Below are positions 51,822-61,343 of a DNA stretch of 61,701 nucleotides, in pieces. The stretch's first letter is position 1, and each line of letters opens with the position of its first letter. The notes beneath the pieces were generated by a model, which was not told the DNA's origin, did no database searches, and saw only the letters and a list, made by a program, of their open reading frames with translations. The translations under genes were made by a program, and so were the position numbers. This DNA comes from JBMNCQ01 sp049366715. GTDB lineage: Bacteria > Bacillota > Peptococcia > Peptococcales > BICA1-8. The DNA lies in NCBI GenBank assembly GCA_049366715.1, contig JBMNCQ010000041.1:1-61701 (forward strand), given 5' to 3'.

Positions 51822-52496
51822 ATGGATTTATTAAAAAAATTGCTTATGTTGATTTTCGGTTTATTTATATTCTCAATGGCCATTGTTTTGACAATCGGTT
51901 CCAGGCTGGGTGCATCACCTTGGGATGTGTTTCATCTGGGAATACTTAATTATTCAACTTTATCATTAGGCCAAATCAGCCAGATCGCCGGGCTGGTAAT
52001 CATATTGTTAGCGGTATTTTTAGGGGAAAGTCCCGGAATTGCAACGATTCTCAATATGTATTTAGTGGGGGTATTTATTGATTTACTGCTAAACTATCGA
52101 ATCATACCTGTTCCCCATGCTCTGTGGCAGCAGTATTTTATGAACCTGCTGGGAATCTACTTTTTTGGATGGGGCACATACTTTTACATGCAGGCCGGTT
52201 TAGGTTCCGGTCCCCGTGATAGTTTAATGCTGGGTTTAATTAAGAAAACCGGTAAGCCGGTTTGGATGATCAGAACTTTTTTGGAAGCCGGCGTTTTGCT
52301 CATCGGATACCTGCTGGGTGGTTTAGTCGGAATCGGTACGGTAATGGTGGCCGGGTTGGTAGGCTTTTCTATCCAGCATGTTTTCAGTATCATGAAAAGC
52401 GATCCGGCAGAGATCCGGCATGCGACTTTAGGGGAGTATTATTTATTATTGAAAAAAAGCAGGCAAATTAAAGAAGCCGGTAAAGCAAGTGAATAG
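51822..52496 (+). CDS. YczE/YyaS/YitT-type membrane protein
   Basis: A 224-residue protein with five to six membrane segments and the family motif GSRLGASPWDVFHLGIL (~26-42) plus SLGQISQIAG and TILNMYLVGVFIDLL. The family has no settled function. It lies 20 nt after the AEC transporter and probably shares its transcript. Confidence 0.87.
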   Translation: MDLLKKLLMLIFGLFIFSMAIVLTIGSRLGASPWDVFHLGILNYSTLSLGQISQIAGLVIILLAVFLGESPGIATILNMYLVGVFIDLLLNYRIIPVPHALWQQYFMNLLGIYFFGWGTYFYMQAGLGSGPRDSLMLGLIKKTGKPVWMIRTFLEAGVLLIGYLLGGLVGIGTVMVAGLVGFSIQHVFSIMKSDPAEIRHATLGEYYLLLKKSRQIKEAGKASE

Positions 52497-52621
52497 TAGA
52501 TAAGATTATTTATTATATAAAATTTTAAATTTTTAGCAAAAATTACAACCTCCTGATTTACATATTATTTTCAAAAAAACACAAAATAGTATTGAACTTA
52601 AATAAAAGGAGGTAATCCAAA

Positions 52622-52831
52622 ATGGCAAGAAACACAAACAAACCTGCAATCCAAGGAGCAAGTAACTTTTTAGACCAATTTAAGTATGAGGTAGCCGGTG
52701 AACTTGGTATGACTAACTACAACCAAGCTGACAAAGGCTCCTTATCCTCAAGAGAAAATGGTTATGTTGGTGGTTATATGGTTAGAAAGATGATCCAGTT
52801 TGCCGAACAAAATATGGGACCCAAAGCTTAA
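52622..52831 (+). CDS. Alpha/beta-type small acid-soluble spore protein
   Basis: A 69-residue DNA-protecting spore protein with the family core FKYEVAGELGM (germination-protease site near EVAGE) and the second signature GGYMVRKMIQFAEQNMG. It coats spore DNA against UV and heat. AAAGGAGG precedes the ATG. A CATATTA sequence at 52561 fits a sigma-G -10 box, but no good -35 is seen at the expected distance. Confidence 0.95.
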   Translation: MARNTNKPAIQGASNFLDQFKYEVAGELGMTNYNQADKGSLSSRENGYVGGYMVRKMIQFAEQNMGPKA

Positions 52832-52852
52832 CGGAAAAGTACGATAATAAAT

Positions 52853-52884
52853 AAAAAAGTCAGGACTGTTGTTCTGACTTTTTT
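52853..52884 (+). terminator. Intrinsic terminator after the SASP gene
   Basis: AAAAAAGTCAG / CTGACTTTTTT, 11-bp stem with a 10-nt loop. Confidence 0.88.
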
Positions 52885-53020
52885 ATTTATTGGCGGCGGC
52901 GTATTCCGATAATATTACGGAAAATAAATTGTATGTGCAGAATGAATAGCAGGAATAATAAGTACCGACTAAGAACTATGTACTATTAAAGTAGAACTGA
53001 ATAATAATGAGGGTGCGTTT

Positions 53021-54949
53021 ATGGACAGAAAAAAATTTTTACCGTTAACAGTAAAAGACCTGGAGAACCTGGGTTGGGACGCTGTAGATTTTATTATTAT
53101 TTCCGGGGATGCTTATGTTGATCATCCCAGCTTTGGTGCTGCTTTAATCGGGCGAATTTTATTGGCGGAGGGTTTTAGTGTGGGCCTGATCCCCCAGCCT
53201 GACTGGCGGCAAAGCAAAAGTTTTCAGGTTTTAGGCAAGCCTAAACTGGCTTTTTTAATTACCGGCGGGAATATTGATTCTATGGTTAATCATTATACGG
53301 CTGCGAAAAAGCCCCGCAGCAGTGACTTATATTCCCCGGGAGGAAAAAAAGGGCTGCGTCCCGACCGGGCGGTAATTGTTTACGCCCAGAAGGTCAAAGA
53401 GGCTTATAAAGATGTGCCTGTAATAATTGGCGGCATTGAAGCCAGCTTACGGCGTTTTGCCCATTATGATTACTGGGATAATAAAGTAAGAAGATCTGTC
53501 TTGTTCGATGCTAAGGCAGATCTGTTGGTTTACGGTATGGCAGAAAAACAAGTGACTTTTATTGCCAGGGCTTTGAGTCAGGGGAGCACCGTGCATAACT
53601 TAAATCATACGGCGGGAACTTGCTATATCAGCAATTCACTGCCTGACAATTTAGACTATGTATTATGTCCCGGCTTTGCGGAAGTAAATACAGATAAGCT
53701 AAAGTATGCGGAAGCTTTTAAGACACAAGCCCATGAACAAAATCCCTTTCTGGGCAAAGCAGTGGTACAGCCCCATGGAGATAGATTTTTGGTACAATTA
53801 CCTCCGGCGTCTCCTCTGACTCAGCAGGAATTAGATGCTGTTTATGCTTTACCTTTCCAGAGAGCGGCTCATCCGATCTATGCTAAGGAGGGCGGAGTTC
53901 CGGCTCTTAATGAAGTGGAATTCAGCATCACCAGTCACAGGGGGTGTTACGGCGGCTGTTCCTTTTGTGCGTTAACCTTTCATCAAGGCCGGATCATTCA
54001 AAATCGCAGTGTAGATTCAATCGTCAATGAAGCGCAGCTTTTAACAGCTTTGCCCGGTTTTAAAGGTTACATTCATGATATCGGGGGGCCTACGGCTAAT
54101 TTCAGAAAAGCAGGGTGTAAAAAACAATTGAGCCGGGGTGCCTGTCAGGAACGGCAATGCCTTTTCCCTGAGCCCTGTCCCAATTTAGAGATAGATCATC
54201 AGGAATATCTGGGAATTCTAAGAAGAGTCCGCAGTCTCCCGGGAATAAAAAAGGTCTTTGTGCGTTCAGGATTAAGGTATGATTATTTGCTATATGATAC
54301 CCGGGAAACTTTTTTTAATGAACTGTGCCGGTATCATATCAGCGGGCAATTAAAAGTTGCCCCGGAACATGTTGCCCCCCGGGTCTTAGAGCTGATGGGT
54401 AAACCCCCAAAAAGAGTTTATGATAAGTTTGTTGAAAGATATCAGAGGATAAATAAGAAACTTAATAAAAAACAGTTTCTGGTACCTTATTTTATATCCG
54501 GTCATCCCGGCAGTACGTTGCGGGATGCGGTTCAATTAGCGGAATATATTAGAGACATGGGTTATAATCCTGAACAGGTGCAGGATTTTATACCGACACC
54601 GGGGAGTCTTGCCACGACTATGTATTACACCGGACTTGATCCTAAGACTATGAAAAAGATCTATGTTCCCGGGTCGGTACGGGAAAAAGCTCTGCAAAGG
54701 GCTTTACTGCAATACAGGAACCCGCAAAATTATGCGTTAGTTTATGAAGCGTTAATTAAGGCGGGACGCAAAGATTTAATCGGTTTTGGACCCCAGGCTC
54801 TCATAAAGCCGCCGCAGGAAAATGCCGGCAGTAAATCTTCGGCAGGAATAGCAAAATCCCCCTCCCGGCTGCCAAATCAAAAAGGCACCTCTTTAAGGGC
54901 GGTTAAAAGCAAAGGGACTAAACAAAAGGATAAACAGCGGAAAATATGA
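53021..54949 (+). CDS. ygiQ: YgiQ family radical SAM protein
   Basis: A 642-residue protein of the UPF0313/YgiQ family. Residues ~1-300 are the family N-terminal region (GDAYVDHPSFGAALIGR ~24), the radical SAM motif is CYGGCSFC (C-x3-C-x2-C, ~313), and a Lys-rich tail (~600-642) closes the protein. The reaction is unknown. GAGGGTG precedes the ATG. It has its own terminator. Confidence 0.93.
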   Translation: MDRKKFLPLTVKDLENLGWDAVDFIIISGDAYVDHPSFGAALIGRILLAEGFSVGLIPQPDWRQSKSFQVLGKPKLAFLITGGNIDSMVNHYTAAKKPRSSDLYSPGGKKGLRPDRAVIVYAQKVKEAYKDVPVIIGGIEASLRRFAHYDYWDNKVRRSVLFDAKADLLVYGMAEKQVTFIARALSQGSTVHNLNHTAGTCYISNSLPDNLDYVLCPGFAEVNTDKLKYAEAFKTQAHEQNPFLGKAVVQPHGDRFLVQLPPASPLTQQELDAVYALPFQRAAHPIYAKEGGVPALNEVEFSITSHRGCYGGCSFCALTFHQGRIIQNRSVDSIVNEAQLLTALPGFKGYIHDIGGPTANFRKAGCKKQLSRGACQERQCLFPEPCPNLEIDHQEYLGILRRVRSLPGIKKVFVRSGLRYDYLLYDTRETFFNELCRYHISGQLKVAPEHVAPRVLELMGKPPKRVYDKFVERYQRINKKLNKKQFLVPYFISGHPGSTLRDAVQLAEYIRDMGYNPEQVQDFIPTPGSLATTMYYTGLDPKTMKKIYVPGSVREKALQRALLQYRNPQNYALVYEALIKAGRKDLIGFGPQALIKPPQENAGSKSSAGIAKSPSRLPNQKGTSLRAVKSKGTKQKDKQRKI

Positions 54950-55249
54950 ACAGGACTTGAAAAATCGTCAGCGGGACGATTTTTTTTATTGCGGAGGAAC
55001 AATGTAACGAATGAATTGCAGAAAACTTAAAGCCTTTGCATTTGAAACCGTCCGGAGACACGAAAGGGCACGGAGCTTAAATAGGGTTGTATAGAGGTGG
55101 GTCCGGTAGGAGCTGTGGTGTGTTTTTGGATAGCAGTGAGGCCGGCCGGCCCGAAGGCACTATGAAACTGAAAATACCGGATTTTGCATGATCGTCCTGT
55201 TATTAGGCAATACTTTTAGCTATAAATTTTAATTAAAGGAAGTTTTTAA
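54950..55249. other. 300-nt gene-free stretch
   Basis: It starts with the ygiQ terminator and includes a GC-rich perfect palindrome GGCCGGCCGGCC (55140-55151). No small gene or RNA family is recognisable. Confidence 0.5.
54960..54988 (+). terminator. Intrinsic terminator after ygiQ
   Basis: AAAAATCGTC / GACGATTTTT with loop AGCGG, followed by more Ts. Confidence 0.88.
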
Positions 55250-56128
55250 ATGATCATTGACGGACATATTCATTTCGGCGGGTACTTTAATTCCTGCGAA
55301 AAATTACTGGCCAGTATGGATGCGGCAGGAATTGCCAAAGGTGTTATTGTGCCTTTTATGTTTGCCAGGGAGAATTTTTTAAAATACTATGATCTGCCTC
55401 CCTGGGTAATGAGCACCAGAATAGTGCAAAAGCTAATTCCGCAACTTTTAAAATCCCCCCTGGCAAGAAAAAAATATGTTTTACAGCCGGATCATTCTGC
55501 GATCCTGCAGTTAAGGGCTAAATGCCCCGGGCGTTTATGGGCATTCTACTGGACCAATCCTAATTATCCAACGGATTTAGCACAGCTCAAAAATTTAATC
55601 CGGCAGGGAAACTACGCCGGAATCAAACTCCATCAGGTTATCCATCCCTTTCGTTTACGTTCGCGGGAAATAGAAGAGCTGCTGGATATCACAAACAACT
55701 ACAGGCTGCCTGTATTTATCCATCTGGATTCCCCGGAGGACTGTAAGGAAATCTTGGCGATCGCCGGGGAAAACCCCCGGACAAACTTTATCATTGCCCA
55801 TTTGGATTATCATACTTATTGGCTGGAAAGTAAAGCAGAGCTTGCTAATGTCTATTATGATATTTCACCTGTAACGGAAATAAAATTGCAGAAGATTAGG
55901 GAGGTGCTAAAAATACGGGGTTCAGGCAGATTAGTTTTTGGAACGGACAGTCCTTGCGCGGGTGGGCAGGGCTATGCCGTAGAAAAATTAAAAAGTCTGG
56001 ATATCAGCCCTCATGATCTGGCTAATATCTGTTACAAAAATCTCCTTACATTATTAAATGGGGTTGAAAATTGCAGGATTTCTAATGAATTTTTACATGA
56101 GAATTGCAAAAGAAAAAATAACACTTGA
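55250..56128 (+). CDS. Amidohydrolase-family (TIM barrel) metal hydrolase
   Basis: A 292-residue protein with the amidohydrolase layout: DGHIHFGG (~3-10), KLHQVIHPF (~124), FIHLDSP, IIAHLDYH (~187) and FGTDSPCAG (~232). It would be a metal-dependent hydrolase or decarboxylase of unknown substrate. AAAGGAAG precedes the ATG. A terminator follows. Confidence 0.88.
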   Translation: MIIDGHIHFGGYFNSCEKLLASMDAAGIAKGVIVPFMFARENFLKYYDLPPWVMSTRIVQKLIPQLLKSPLARKKYVLQPDHSAILQLRAKCPGRLWAFYWTNPNYPTDLAQLKNLIRQGNYAGIKLHQVIHPFRLRSREIEELLDITNNYRLPVFIHLDSPEDCKEILAIAGENPRTNFIIAHLDYHTYWLESKAELANVYYDISPVTEIKLQKIREVLKIRGSGRLVFGTDSPCAGGQGYAVEKLKSLDISPHDLANICYKNLLTLLNGVENCRISNEFLHENCKRKNNT

Positions 56129-56169
56129 AATTTTTAGTAAGGATAGGATAATATTTAGATGTTTAGAAT

Positions 56170-56195
56170 AAACTGACCTTCCGGGTCAGTTTTAA
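56170..56195 (+). terminator. Terminator after the amidohydrolase gene
   Basis: AAACTGACC / GGGTCAGTTT with loop TTCC and a short T-run. Confidence 0.75.
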
Positions 56196-56261
56196 TCGTT
56201 CCTGTTTCTAAATCCGGAATATTTTAGAAAAGAGATGTCCACCCCTTGGAGGTTAGGTAAA

Positions 56262-56765
56262 ATGCAGGAGTATCTGATTATCTTTTTGGCTATGGCAGTT
56301 TATGTATCCCTTAATACGATCAGGGTGATTATGGTAATAAGAGGGAAAAAGGGGCTGGCCTCAATTATTGCGGCGACGGAAAATTTTATTTATATGACAA
56401 CATTTGCTTATGCAATCGGGGGAAGCAGCAATAATAGTATCATTTCGATTTTAATTGCGTCCGCAGGTTATGCCACCGGGGTTTTAACGGGCTCTATTGT
56501 TGAGAAAAAATTGAATATGGGGCATCTGATTGTCCAGGTCATCGCAGACGGCGAGTTGAACTGTTTAGTAGATGCACTGCGGCATGATAATTATGCCATT
56601 ACCAATTGGAAGGTAAACGGTATGAAAGGTGATAAGGATATGTTGTATATTCTTGTTAAGAAAACACGGTATCAGGGGTTGGAAAAAAGAATAAAAGAAC
56701 TGAAGCCAAACGCCTTTGTTGTAATGTATGAGCCCAAATATTTCTACGGCGGCTATAATAACTAG
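56262..56765 (+). CDS. UPF0316 (DUF5698/DUF2179) membrane protein
   Basis: A 167-residue protein with three N-terminal membrane segments (~1-75) and a soluble C-terminal DUF2179 domain (~90-160; LNCLVDALRHDNYAITNWKVNG). The family (YebE-like) is unassigned; the DUF2179 domain is shared with YitT-type proteins. ATG 56262 follows TTGGAGGTTAGG; the frame opens 27 nt earlier. Confidence 0.87.
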   Translation: MQEYLIIFLAMAVYVSLNTIRVIMVIRGKKGLASIIAATENFIYMTTFAYAIGGSSNNSIISILIASAGYATGVLTGSIVEKKLNMGHLIVQVIADGELNCLVDALRHDNYAITNWKVNGMKGDKDMLYILVKKTRYQGLEKRIKELKPNAFVVMYEPKYFYGGYNN

Positions 56766-56772
56766 CAATTCT

Positions 56773-56805
56773 TAAGGCCAGCATAAAAACTGCTGGCCTT
56801 TTTCC
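56773..56805 (+). terminator. Intrinsic terminator after the UPF0316 gene
   Basis: AAGGCCAGCA / TGCTGGCCTT with a 7-nt loop and a T-run. Confidence 0.88.
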
Positions 56806-56856
56806 ATAAATTTTGCTTTAATTAAAAGTAAAGTTCCCCAGATGAGGTGAAGTATT

Positions 56857-57756
56857 TTGCAGATATATTATAAAGACCGGGAGACAAATAAAATTCTCCA
56901 GGAGAAAGTCGCCGGCGAAAGATATCTTAACTGGATATATAATGATCCTCTGGGTAGGGGGCTTTTAGAGATGCTTGTAAAAAGGAAAATTTTTAGTTAT
57001 CTTTATGGCAAGCTGCAGGATTGTAAATTTAGTAAAAAAAAGATTCCGCAATTTGTTAAGGAGTATGGCATTGATATAGATGAATGCAAGAAAGACGTAT
57101 CTCAATTTGAGCATTTTAATGATTTCTTTTACCGGGAATTAAAGACGGGAGCCAGGGCAGTTGATCCTGCGGAAGACCGGTTAGTTTCCCCGGCTGACGG
57201 CAGGGCTTTCGTTTATGAAGACATTGACATCTATTCTTTATTCCAAATAAAAGGAAGTCCTTATTCTCTGGTAGATTTGACAGGAGATGCAAAATTAGCC
57301 GGCCGGTATATTAACGGGAGCTGTATTATTATTAGACTGTGTCCCGTTGACTATCACCGTTTCCATTTTCCCTGCTCAGGGACAGCTGAAAAAGCTCATG
57401 AGACAAAAGGAAGTTACTATTCGGTCAATCCTATTGCATTAAATCGGAAAGCGGAGATATACTGCCAGAATAAGCGGCATTTAACGGTTTTACATGGAGA
57501 TTGTTTTGATGATATATTGTTACTTGAAATAGGAGCGACTTGTGTGGGCAGCATAATTCAGACTTTTGTACCCCGGAGCAGGGTCGCTAAGGGTGCGGAA
57601 AAAGGTTATTTTAAATTTGGCGGCTCTACGGTTATGATGTTTTTACAGGCCAATACGGTGAAGATTGATGAGGACCTCCTGATAAACTCCTCTAAGGGCC
57701 TGGAAACGAAAGTTAAGATGGGAATGGGAATCGCTACAAAGTCGGAAGGGATGTAA
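56857..57756 (+). CDS. psd: Phosphatidylserine decarboxylase (proenzyme)
   Basis: A 299-residue pyruvoyl enzyme that decarboxylates phosphatidylserine to phosphatidylethanolamine at the membrane. The self-cleavage site GGST (FGGSTVMMF, ~255) and the catalytic regions VSPADGRAF and CPVDYHRFHFPCSG are present. TTG start with GAGGTGA upstream. It lies two bases ahead of the TrkH-type gene, suggesting one transcript with the potassium uptake genes. Confidence 0.95.
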   Translation: MQIYYKDRETNKILQEKVAGERYLNWIYNDPLGRGLLEMLVKRKIFSYLYGKLQDCKFSKKKIPQFVKEYGIDIDECKKDVSQFEHFNDFFYRELKTGARAVDPAEDRLVSPADGRAFVYEDIDIYSLFQIKGSPYSLVDLTGDAKLAGRYINGSCIIIRLCPVDYHRFHFPCSGTAEKAHETKGSYYSVNPIALNRKAEIYCQNKRHLTVLHGDCFDDILLLEIGATCVGSIIQTFVPRSRVAKGAEKGYFKFGGSTVMMFLQANTVKIDEDLLINSSKGLETKVKMGMGIATKSEGM

Positions 57757-57758
57757 AC

Positions 57759-59135
57759 ATGGCAGAAATTTTAAAATGTGCTGACGGGTCGGGCAATAAT
57801 AAAGATTCGCAAAAAAGCTTAAATCCCTGGCAGGTCCTGGTTTTCGGTTTTATCGGCGTGATAATTTTGGGAACAATCCTCTTAATGACTCCATATGCTA
57901 CAAATGACCAAAATGGTTTATCATTTATAAATGCCTTATTTACCGCCACCTCCGCGGTGTGTGTTACCGGTCTGGTCGTTGTCGATACGGGGACCTTTCT
58001 GGCCGTTCCCGGTCAAATAGTGGTGATGATTCTTATTCAAATAGGCGGGCTGGGGATCATGACCCTTGCCACAATGATGGGGATTATTTTAGGTAAAAAA
58101 ATAAGCCTCAAAGAAAGGCTGCTTTTGCAAGAGGCCCTGAATCAAATCTCGATCCAGGGTTTGGTTAAGCTGGTTAGATATATTGTTTTTATGACCATTT
58201 TCTTTGAAGCGGCCGGGGCCGTAATTTTGTCTTTAAGATTTAGCCTGACTATGAGCTGGGAAAAGGCAGTATATTATGGAATTTTTCATTCCATCTCGGC
58301 TTTTAATAATGCAGGTTTCGATTTGATGGGCAATTATACAAGTTTAACCGGTTATACCGCTGACTGGATCATTAGTTTAACGATTGCTGTGCTTTTCATC
58401 ATAGGAGGATTGGGCTTTGTCGTTATTGTTGAACTTTATCAGAAGAAGTGTAGTTTTAGTAAACTGTCTTTGCATAGTAAAGTGGTTTTAAGTACCACTG
58501 CCGGCTTGGCTTTATTAGGTTTTTTAATCATCTTGGTTTTTGAATACACCAACACTTTTACCCTGGGGTCTTTGCGTTTCGACACGAAGCTTTTAGCAAG
58601 TTTCTTTCAGGGAGTGACCCCCAGGACTGCCGGGTTTAATACTGTAGATATTGCCGTGATGCGCATGCCTACTCAGTTTTTTATTATTTTTCTCATGTTT
58701 ATCGGGGCATCGCCCGGTTCCACTGCCGGGGGAATTAAAACAACGACATTTGCAGCAGCAGTGATTGCTATAATTAATACGATTAAAGGCAAAGAAAATG
58801 CGTCCTTGTTTGAAAGAAATCTAAATAAGGAAATAATTACTAAATCTTTTGCGATTATCGGAGTAGCGATGTTTCTTGTTATAACAACAACGATGATACT
58901 TACCATAACTGAGACAGCCGACTTTTTAGCCCTTCTGTTTGAGGCTACTTCTGCTTTTGGTACGGTCGGCTTATCAATGGGCATTACTCCCCGGCTGTCT
59001 CTGACAGGAAGGATAATCATAATATTTACGATGTTTGCAGGCAGGGTTGGACCGCTGACGCTGGCTTTCGCCTTAGCCAGGAAAAAAACTGAAGCCAAAT
59101 TCCAATATCCTCAAGAGAAAATAATGATTGGTTAG
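57759..59135 (+). CDS. ktrB: TrkH/KtrB family potassium uptake protein
   Basis: A 458-residue potassium channel-like transporter with four repeated selectivity motifs (TSAVCVTGLVV, AFNNAGFDLMG, PRTAGFNTVD and FGTVGLSMG). KtrB-type length and the gene order with a small TrkA-type regulator fit a Ktr system. It begins two bases after psd and 12 bases before the regulator gene. Confidence 0.93.
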   Translation: MAEILKCADGSGNNKDSQKSLNPWQVLVFGFIGVIILGTILLMTPYATNDQNGLSFINALFTATSAVCVTGLVVVDTGTFLAVPGQIVVMILIQIGGLGIMTLATMMGIILGKKISLKERLLLQEALNQISIQGLVKLVRYIVFMTIFFEAAGAVILSLRFSLTMSWEKAVYYGIFHSISAFNNAGFDLMGNYTSLTGYTADWIISLTIAVLFIIGGLGFVVIVELYQKKCSFSKLSLHSKVVLSTTAGLALLGFLIILVFEYTNTFTLGSLRFDTKLLASFFQGVTPRTAGFNTVDIAVMRMPTQFFIIFLMFIGASPGSTAGGIKTTTFAAAVIAIINTIKGKENASLFERNLNKEIITKSFAIIGVAMFLVITTTMILTITETADFLALLFEATSAFGTVGLSMGITPRLSLTGRIIIIFTMFAGRVGPLTLAFALARKKTEAKFQYPQEKIMIG

Positions 59136-59147
59136 GAGCGATAAATA

Positions 59148-59792
59148 ATGAAAAAACAAGTGGCCGTAATAGGTTTAGGCAGGTTTGGAACAAGTGTTGC
59201 CCTGACCTTAAGTCATTTAGGGCATGAGGTTTTAGTGATAGATATGGAGCAGGTGAAGGTTAATGAGATTATCAACGATGTAACCCATGCTGTTGTGGCT
59301 GATGCGAAAGATGAGGAAACATTGAAGGCCCTGGGTGTCAGAAACGTAGATATTGCAGTCGTTGCAATAGGTGTTGATGTACAGGCCAATATCCTGATTT
59401 CTTTAATGTTAAAAGAAATCGGCGTAGCAAAGGTTATCAGTAAGGCTCAGGATCCTCTGCACGGCAAAGTACTGGAAAAAATAGGTGTTGATCATGTTGT
59501 TTATCCTGAACGGGATATGGGCATGAGAGTTGCTCATAACCTTGATTCCGCTAATTTTATGGATTTTATTGAATTATCCAGTGAACACAGCATTGTTGAA
59601 TTAAAAGCGCCGGAAAATTTTACCGGTAAGACCCTCGGGCAGTTGAACCTTCGTGCTAAATACAGTGTTAGCGTGATGGCGATTAAAAAAGGGGAAAGAA
59701 TTGTCGTTGCTCCCGGAGCTGATGCCGGGATAGAAGATGGGGATCTGTTGGTTATTATCGGTGAAAATAATATGCTGGCTAAACTAAAATAA
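59148..59792 (+). CDS. ktrA: TrkA/KtrA-type RCK regulatory subunit
   Basis: A 214-residue cytoplasmic RCK protein with an N-terminal Rossmann domain (VIGLGRFGTSVALTLSHLGH) and a C-terminal TrkA-C domain (~135-214). It binds NAD(H) or ATP/ADP and gates the KtrB channel. It follows ktrB directly. Confidence 0.93.
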   Translation: MKKQVAVIGLGRFGTSVALTLSHLGHEVLVIDMEQVKVNEIINDVTHAVVADAKDEETLKALGVRNVDIAVVAIGVDVQANILISLMLKEIGVAKVISKAQDPLHGKVLEKIGVDHVVYPERDMGMRVAHNLDSANFMDFIELSSEHSIVELKAPENFTGKTLGQLNLRAKYSVSVMAIKKGERIVVAPGADAGIEDGDLLVIIGENNMLAKLK

Positions 59793-59811
59793 TTGAGTTC
59801 GGGGTGGAAAA

Positions 59812-60684
59812 ATGTATTATGATATGCCTTTATACCGTCCGCCTAGTGAGGCTGACAGCTTAATTCTGCAGATTACCCTGGGTTGTTCCCATAATAAATG
59901 TACTTTTTGCTCCATGTATAAAACGAAAAAATTCCGCATTTTATCCGATGAGGAAATTACCGGGCACTTAGCTGAGGCGAAAGAATATTATCCTTTGGCC
60001 CGCAGGATTTTCCTGGCTGACGGAAATGCTCTGACTATGGATACCACCAGACTTTTAGAGCTTATTAAAGTACTGAAGCCGGCTTTCCCAAAGCTGGAAA
60101 GAATTACGGCATACGCCGGGCCCCGGGATATTCTGCAAAAAACCGCTGCTGAATTAAAAGCACTGCATGCCGGAGGATTAGAGATGCTTTATTTAGGAGT
60201 GGAAAGCGGTAGTGCGAAAATTTTAGAAGAAATAAACAAAGGTGTATCTCCTGCCGAAATGATTTCGGCAGGTCAAAAAGCAAGACGGGCCGGTTTTAAA
60301 CTTTCTTGTACCATTATTCTCGGCCTGGGTGGGAAAGAGAACTGGAAGGAGCATGCCTGCCGAACAGCTGAGGTAATCAATGCAATTCAACCGGAGTACC
60401 TGGGTGCTTTAACTTTAATGATCGAAGAACGAACACCTCTGTATCATAAAGTTCAAAATCAGCAGTTTCAATTGCTGAAGCCCCTTGAAGTTATCGAAGA
60501 ATTAACGGAATTAATTCATAATCTTGAACTGGAGGATACCGTTTTTAGAAGTAATCATGCCTCAAATTATTTAGCTCTCAAAGGTACGTTAAATAAAGAT
60601 AAGCATAAACTTTTACAACAATTGGAGGAAGCAGGAACTGCCGGTCAAAGTAGATTTCGTCCTGAAGGGTGGCGTGGATTATAA
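59812..60684 (+). CDS. Radical SAM protein with C-x4-C-x2-C motif
   Basis: A 290-residue radical SAM protein. The cluster motif is LGCSHNKCTFC, spacing C-x4-C-x2-C rather than the usual C-x3-C-x2-C; the AdoMet loop region LADGNALTMD and YLGVESGSAKIL (~132) follow. It lies 19 nt after ktrA. The reaction is unknown. Confidence 0.88.
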   Translation: MYYDMPLYRPPSEADSLILQITLGCSHNKCTFCSMYKTKKFRILSDEEITGHLAEAKEYYPLARRIFLADGNALTMDTTRLLELIKVLKPAFPKLERITAYAGPRDILQKTAAELKALHAGGLEMLYLGVESGSAKILEEINKGVSPAEMISAGQKARRAGFKLSCTIILGLGGKENWKEHACRTAEVINAIQPEYLGALTLMIEERTPLYHKVQNQQFQLLKPLEVIEELTELIHNLELEDTVFRSNHASNYLALKGTLNKDKHKLLQQLEEAGTAGQSRFRPEGWRGL

Positions 60685-60749
60685 TTTAGTGTATAATATA
60701 AAGAAACATGAGTTATTATACAGATTAATAATCGATTGGGGTGATATAG

Positions 60750-61034
60750 ATGCAAGATTTAAAATTGGAAGTTATTCTTTTTACCAATGAAGACCCAAGA
60801 TTTAATCGTGATGCAGATATATTGGCTCAGTTTCTTAATGCTCTGCAGGAAAAGTATCCTCAAGTGATTATTCATGAATATGACGGGGATAAAATGGAAA
60901 AACTCTTTCAGGTAGTTGATATTGATTATTATAATAATAATTATCCCATTATCCTTTTAAATGGACAAATAATAGCCTCCCAGGGTATACCGGATATCAA
61001 AGAAATCGAGAATTATATTGCGGAATTCCTGTGA
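60750..61034 (+). CDS. Thioredoxin-fold protein lacking the CXXC motif
   Basis: A 94-residue protein with a thioredoxin-like pattern (beta strand LEVILFTNEDPRF, helix DILAQFLNALQEKYP, strand and cis-Pro segment YPIILLNGQIIASQGIP). No CXXC motif is present, so it is not a standard redox protein. GGGGTGAT precedes the ATG. Relatives such as YuzD-like proteins in Bacillus have unknown function. Confidence 0.75.
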   Translation: MQDLKLEVILFTNEDPRFNRDADILAQFLNALQEKYPQVIIHEYDGDKMEKLFQVVDIDYYNNNYPIILLNGQIIASQGIPDIKEIENYIAEFL

Positions 61035-61112
61035 ATAAAGAATTCTATCATCACTTGTATTTTTCGTTGAGCCTGGGAATAATAGTAGTGATTACAAATG
61101 CGGGGTGATATT

Positions 61113-61253
61113 ATGCTGGTTGATGTTGCGATAACGATTATGGATAAGCTTGAAAAAGAATTGCAGGAAACAGAACCGGAAAAAAGAGAAAAATTTATCG
61201 AGAAGGCTGTTTCTTTATTGGAATTATCGGCTCGTTCAATTATGCGGAATTAA
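61113..61253 (+). CDS. 46-residue helical protein
   Basis: A short gene (MLVDVAITIMDKLEKELQET...SARSIMRN) whose GGGGTGAT ribosome site and following terminator support it. It is predicted to be mostly helical with amphipathic character. It lies 79 nt after the thioredoxin-fold gene and may share a transcript. No family recognised. Confidence 0.6.
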   Translation: MLVDVAITIMDKLEKELQETEPEKREKFIEKAVSLLELSARSIMRN

Positions 61254-61281
61254 CCTGGTGAATTTTTACCGGGTTTTTTTT
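61252..61281 (+). terminator. Intrinsic terminator after the 46-residue gene
   Basis: AACCTGGT pairs with ACCGGGTT (one G-U) and runs into eight Ts. Confidence 0.82.
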
Positions 61282-61343
61282 ATTTTAGGGGTTTAAAGAT
61301 TTAGAAAAGTGTATATGAATATATAAAAAGGAGGTTGATTTTA

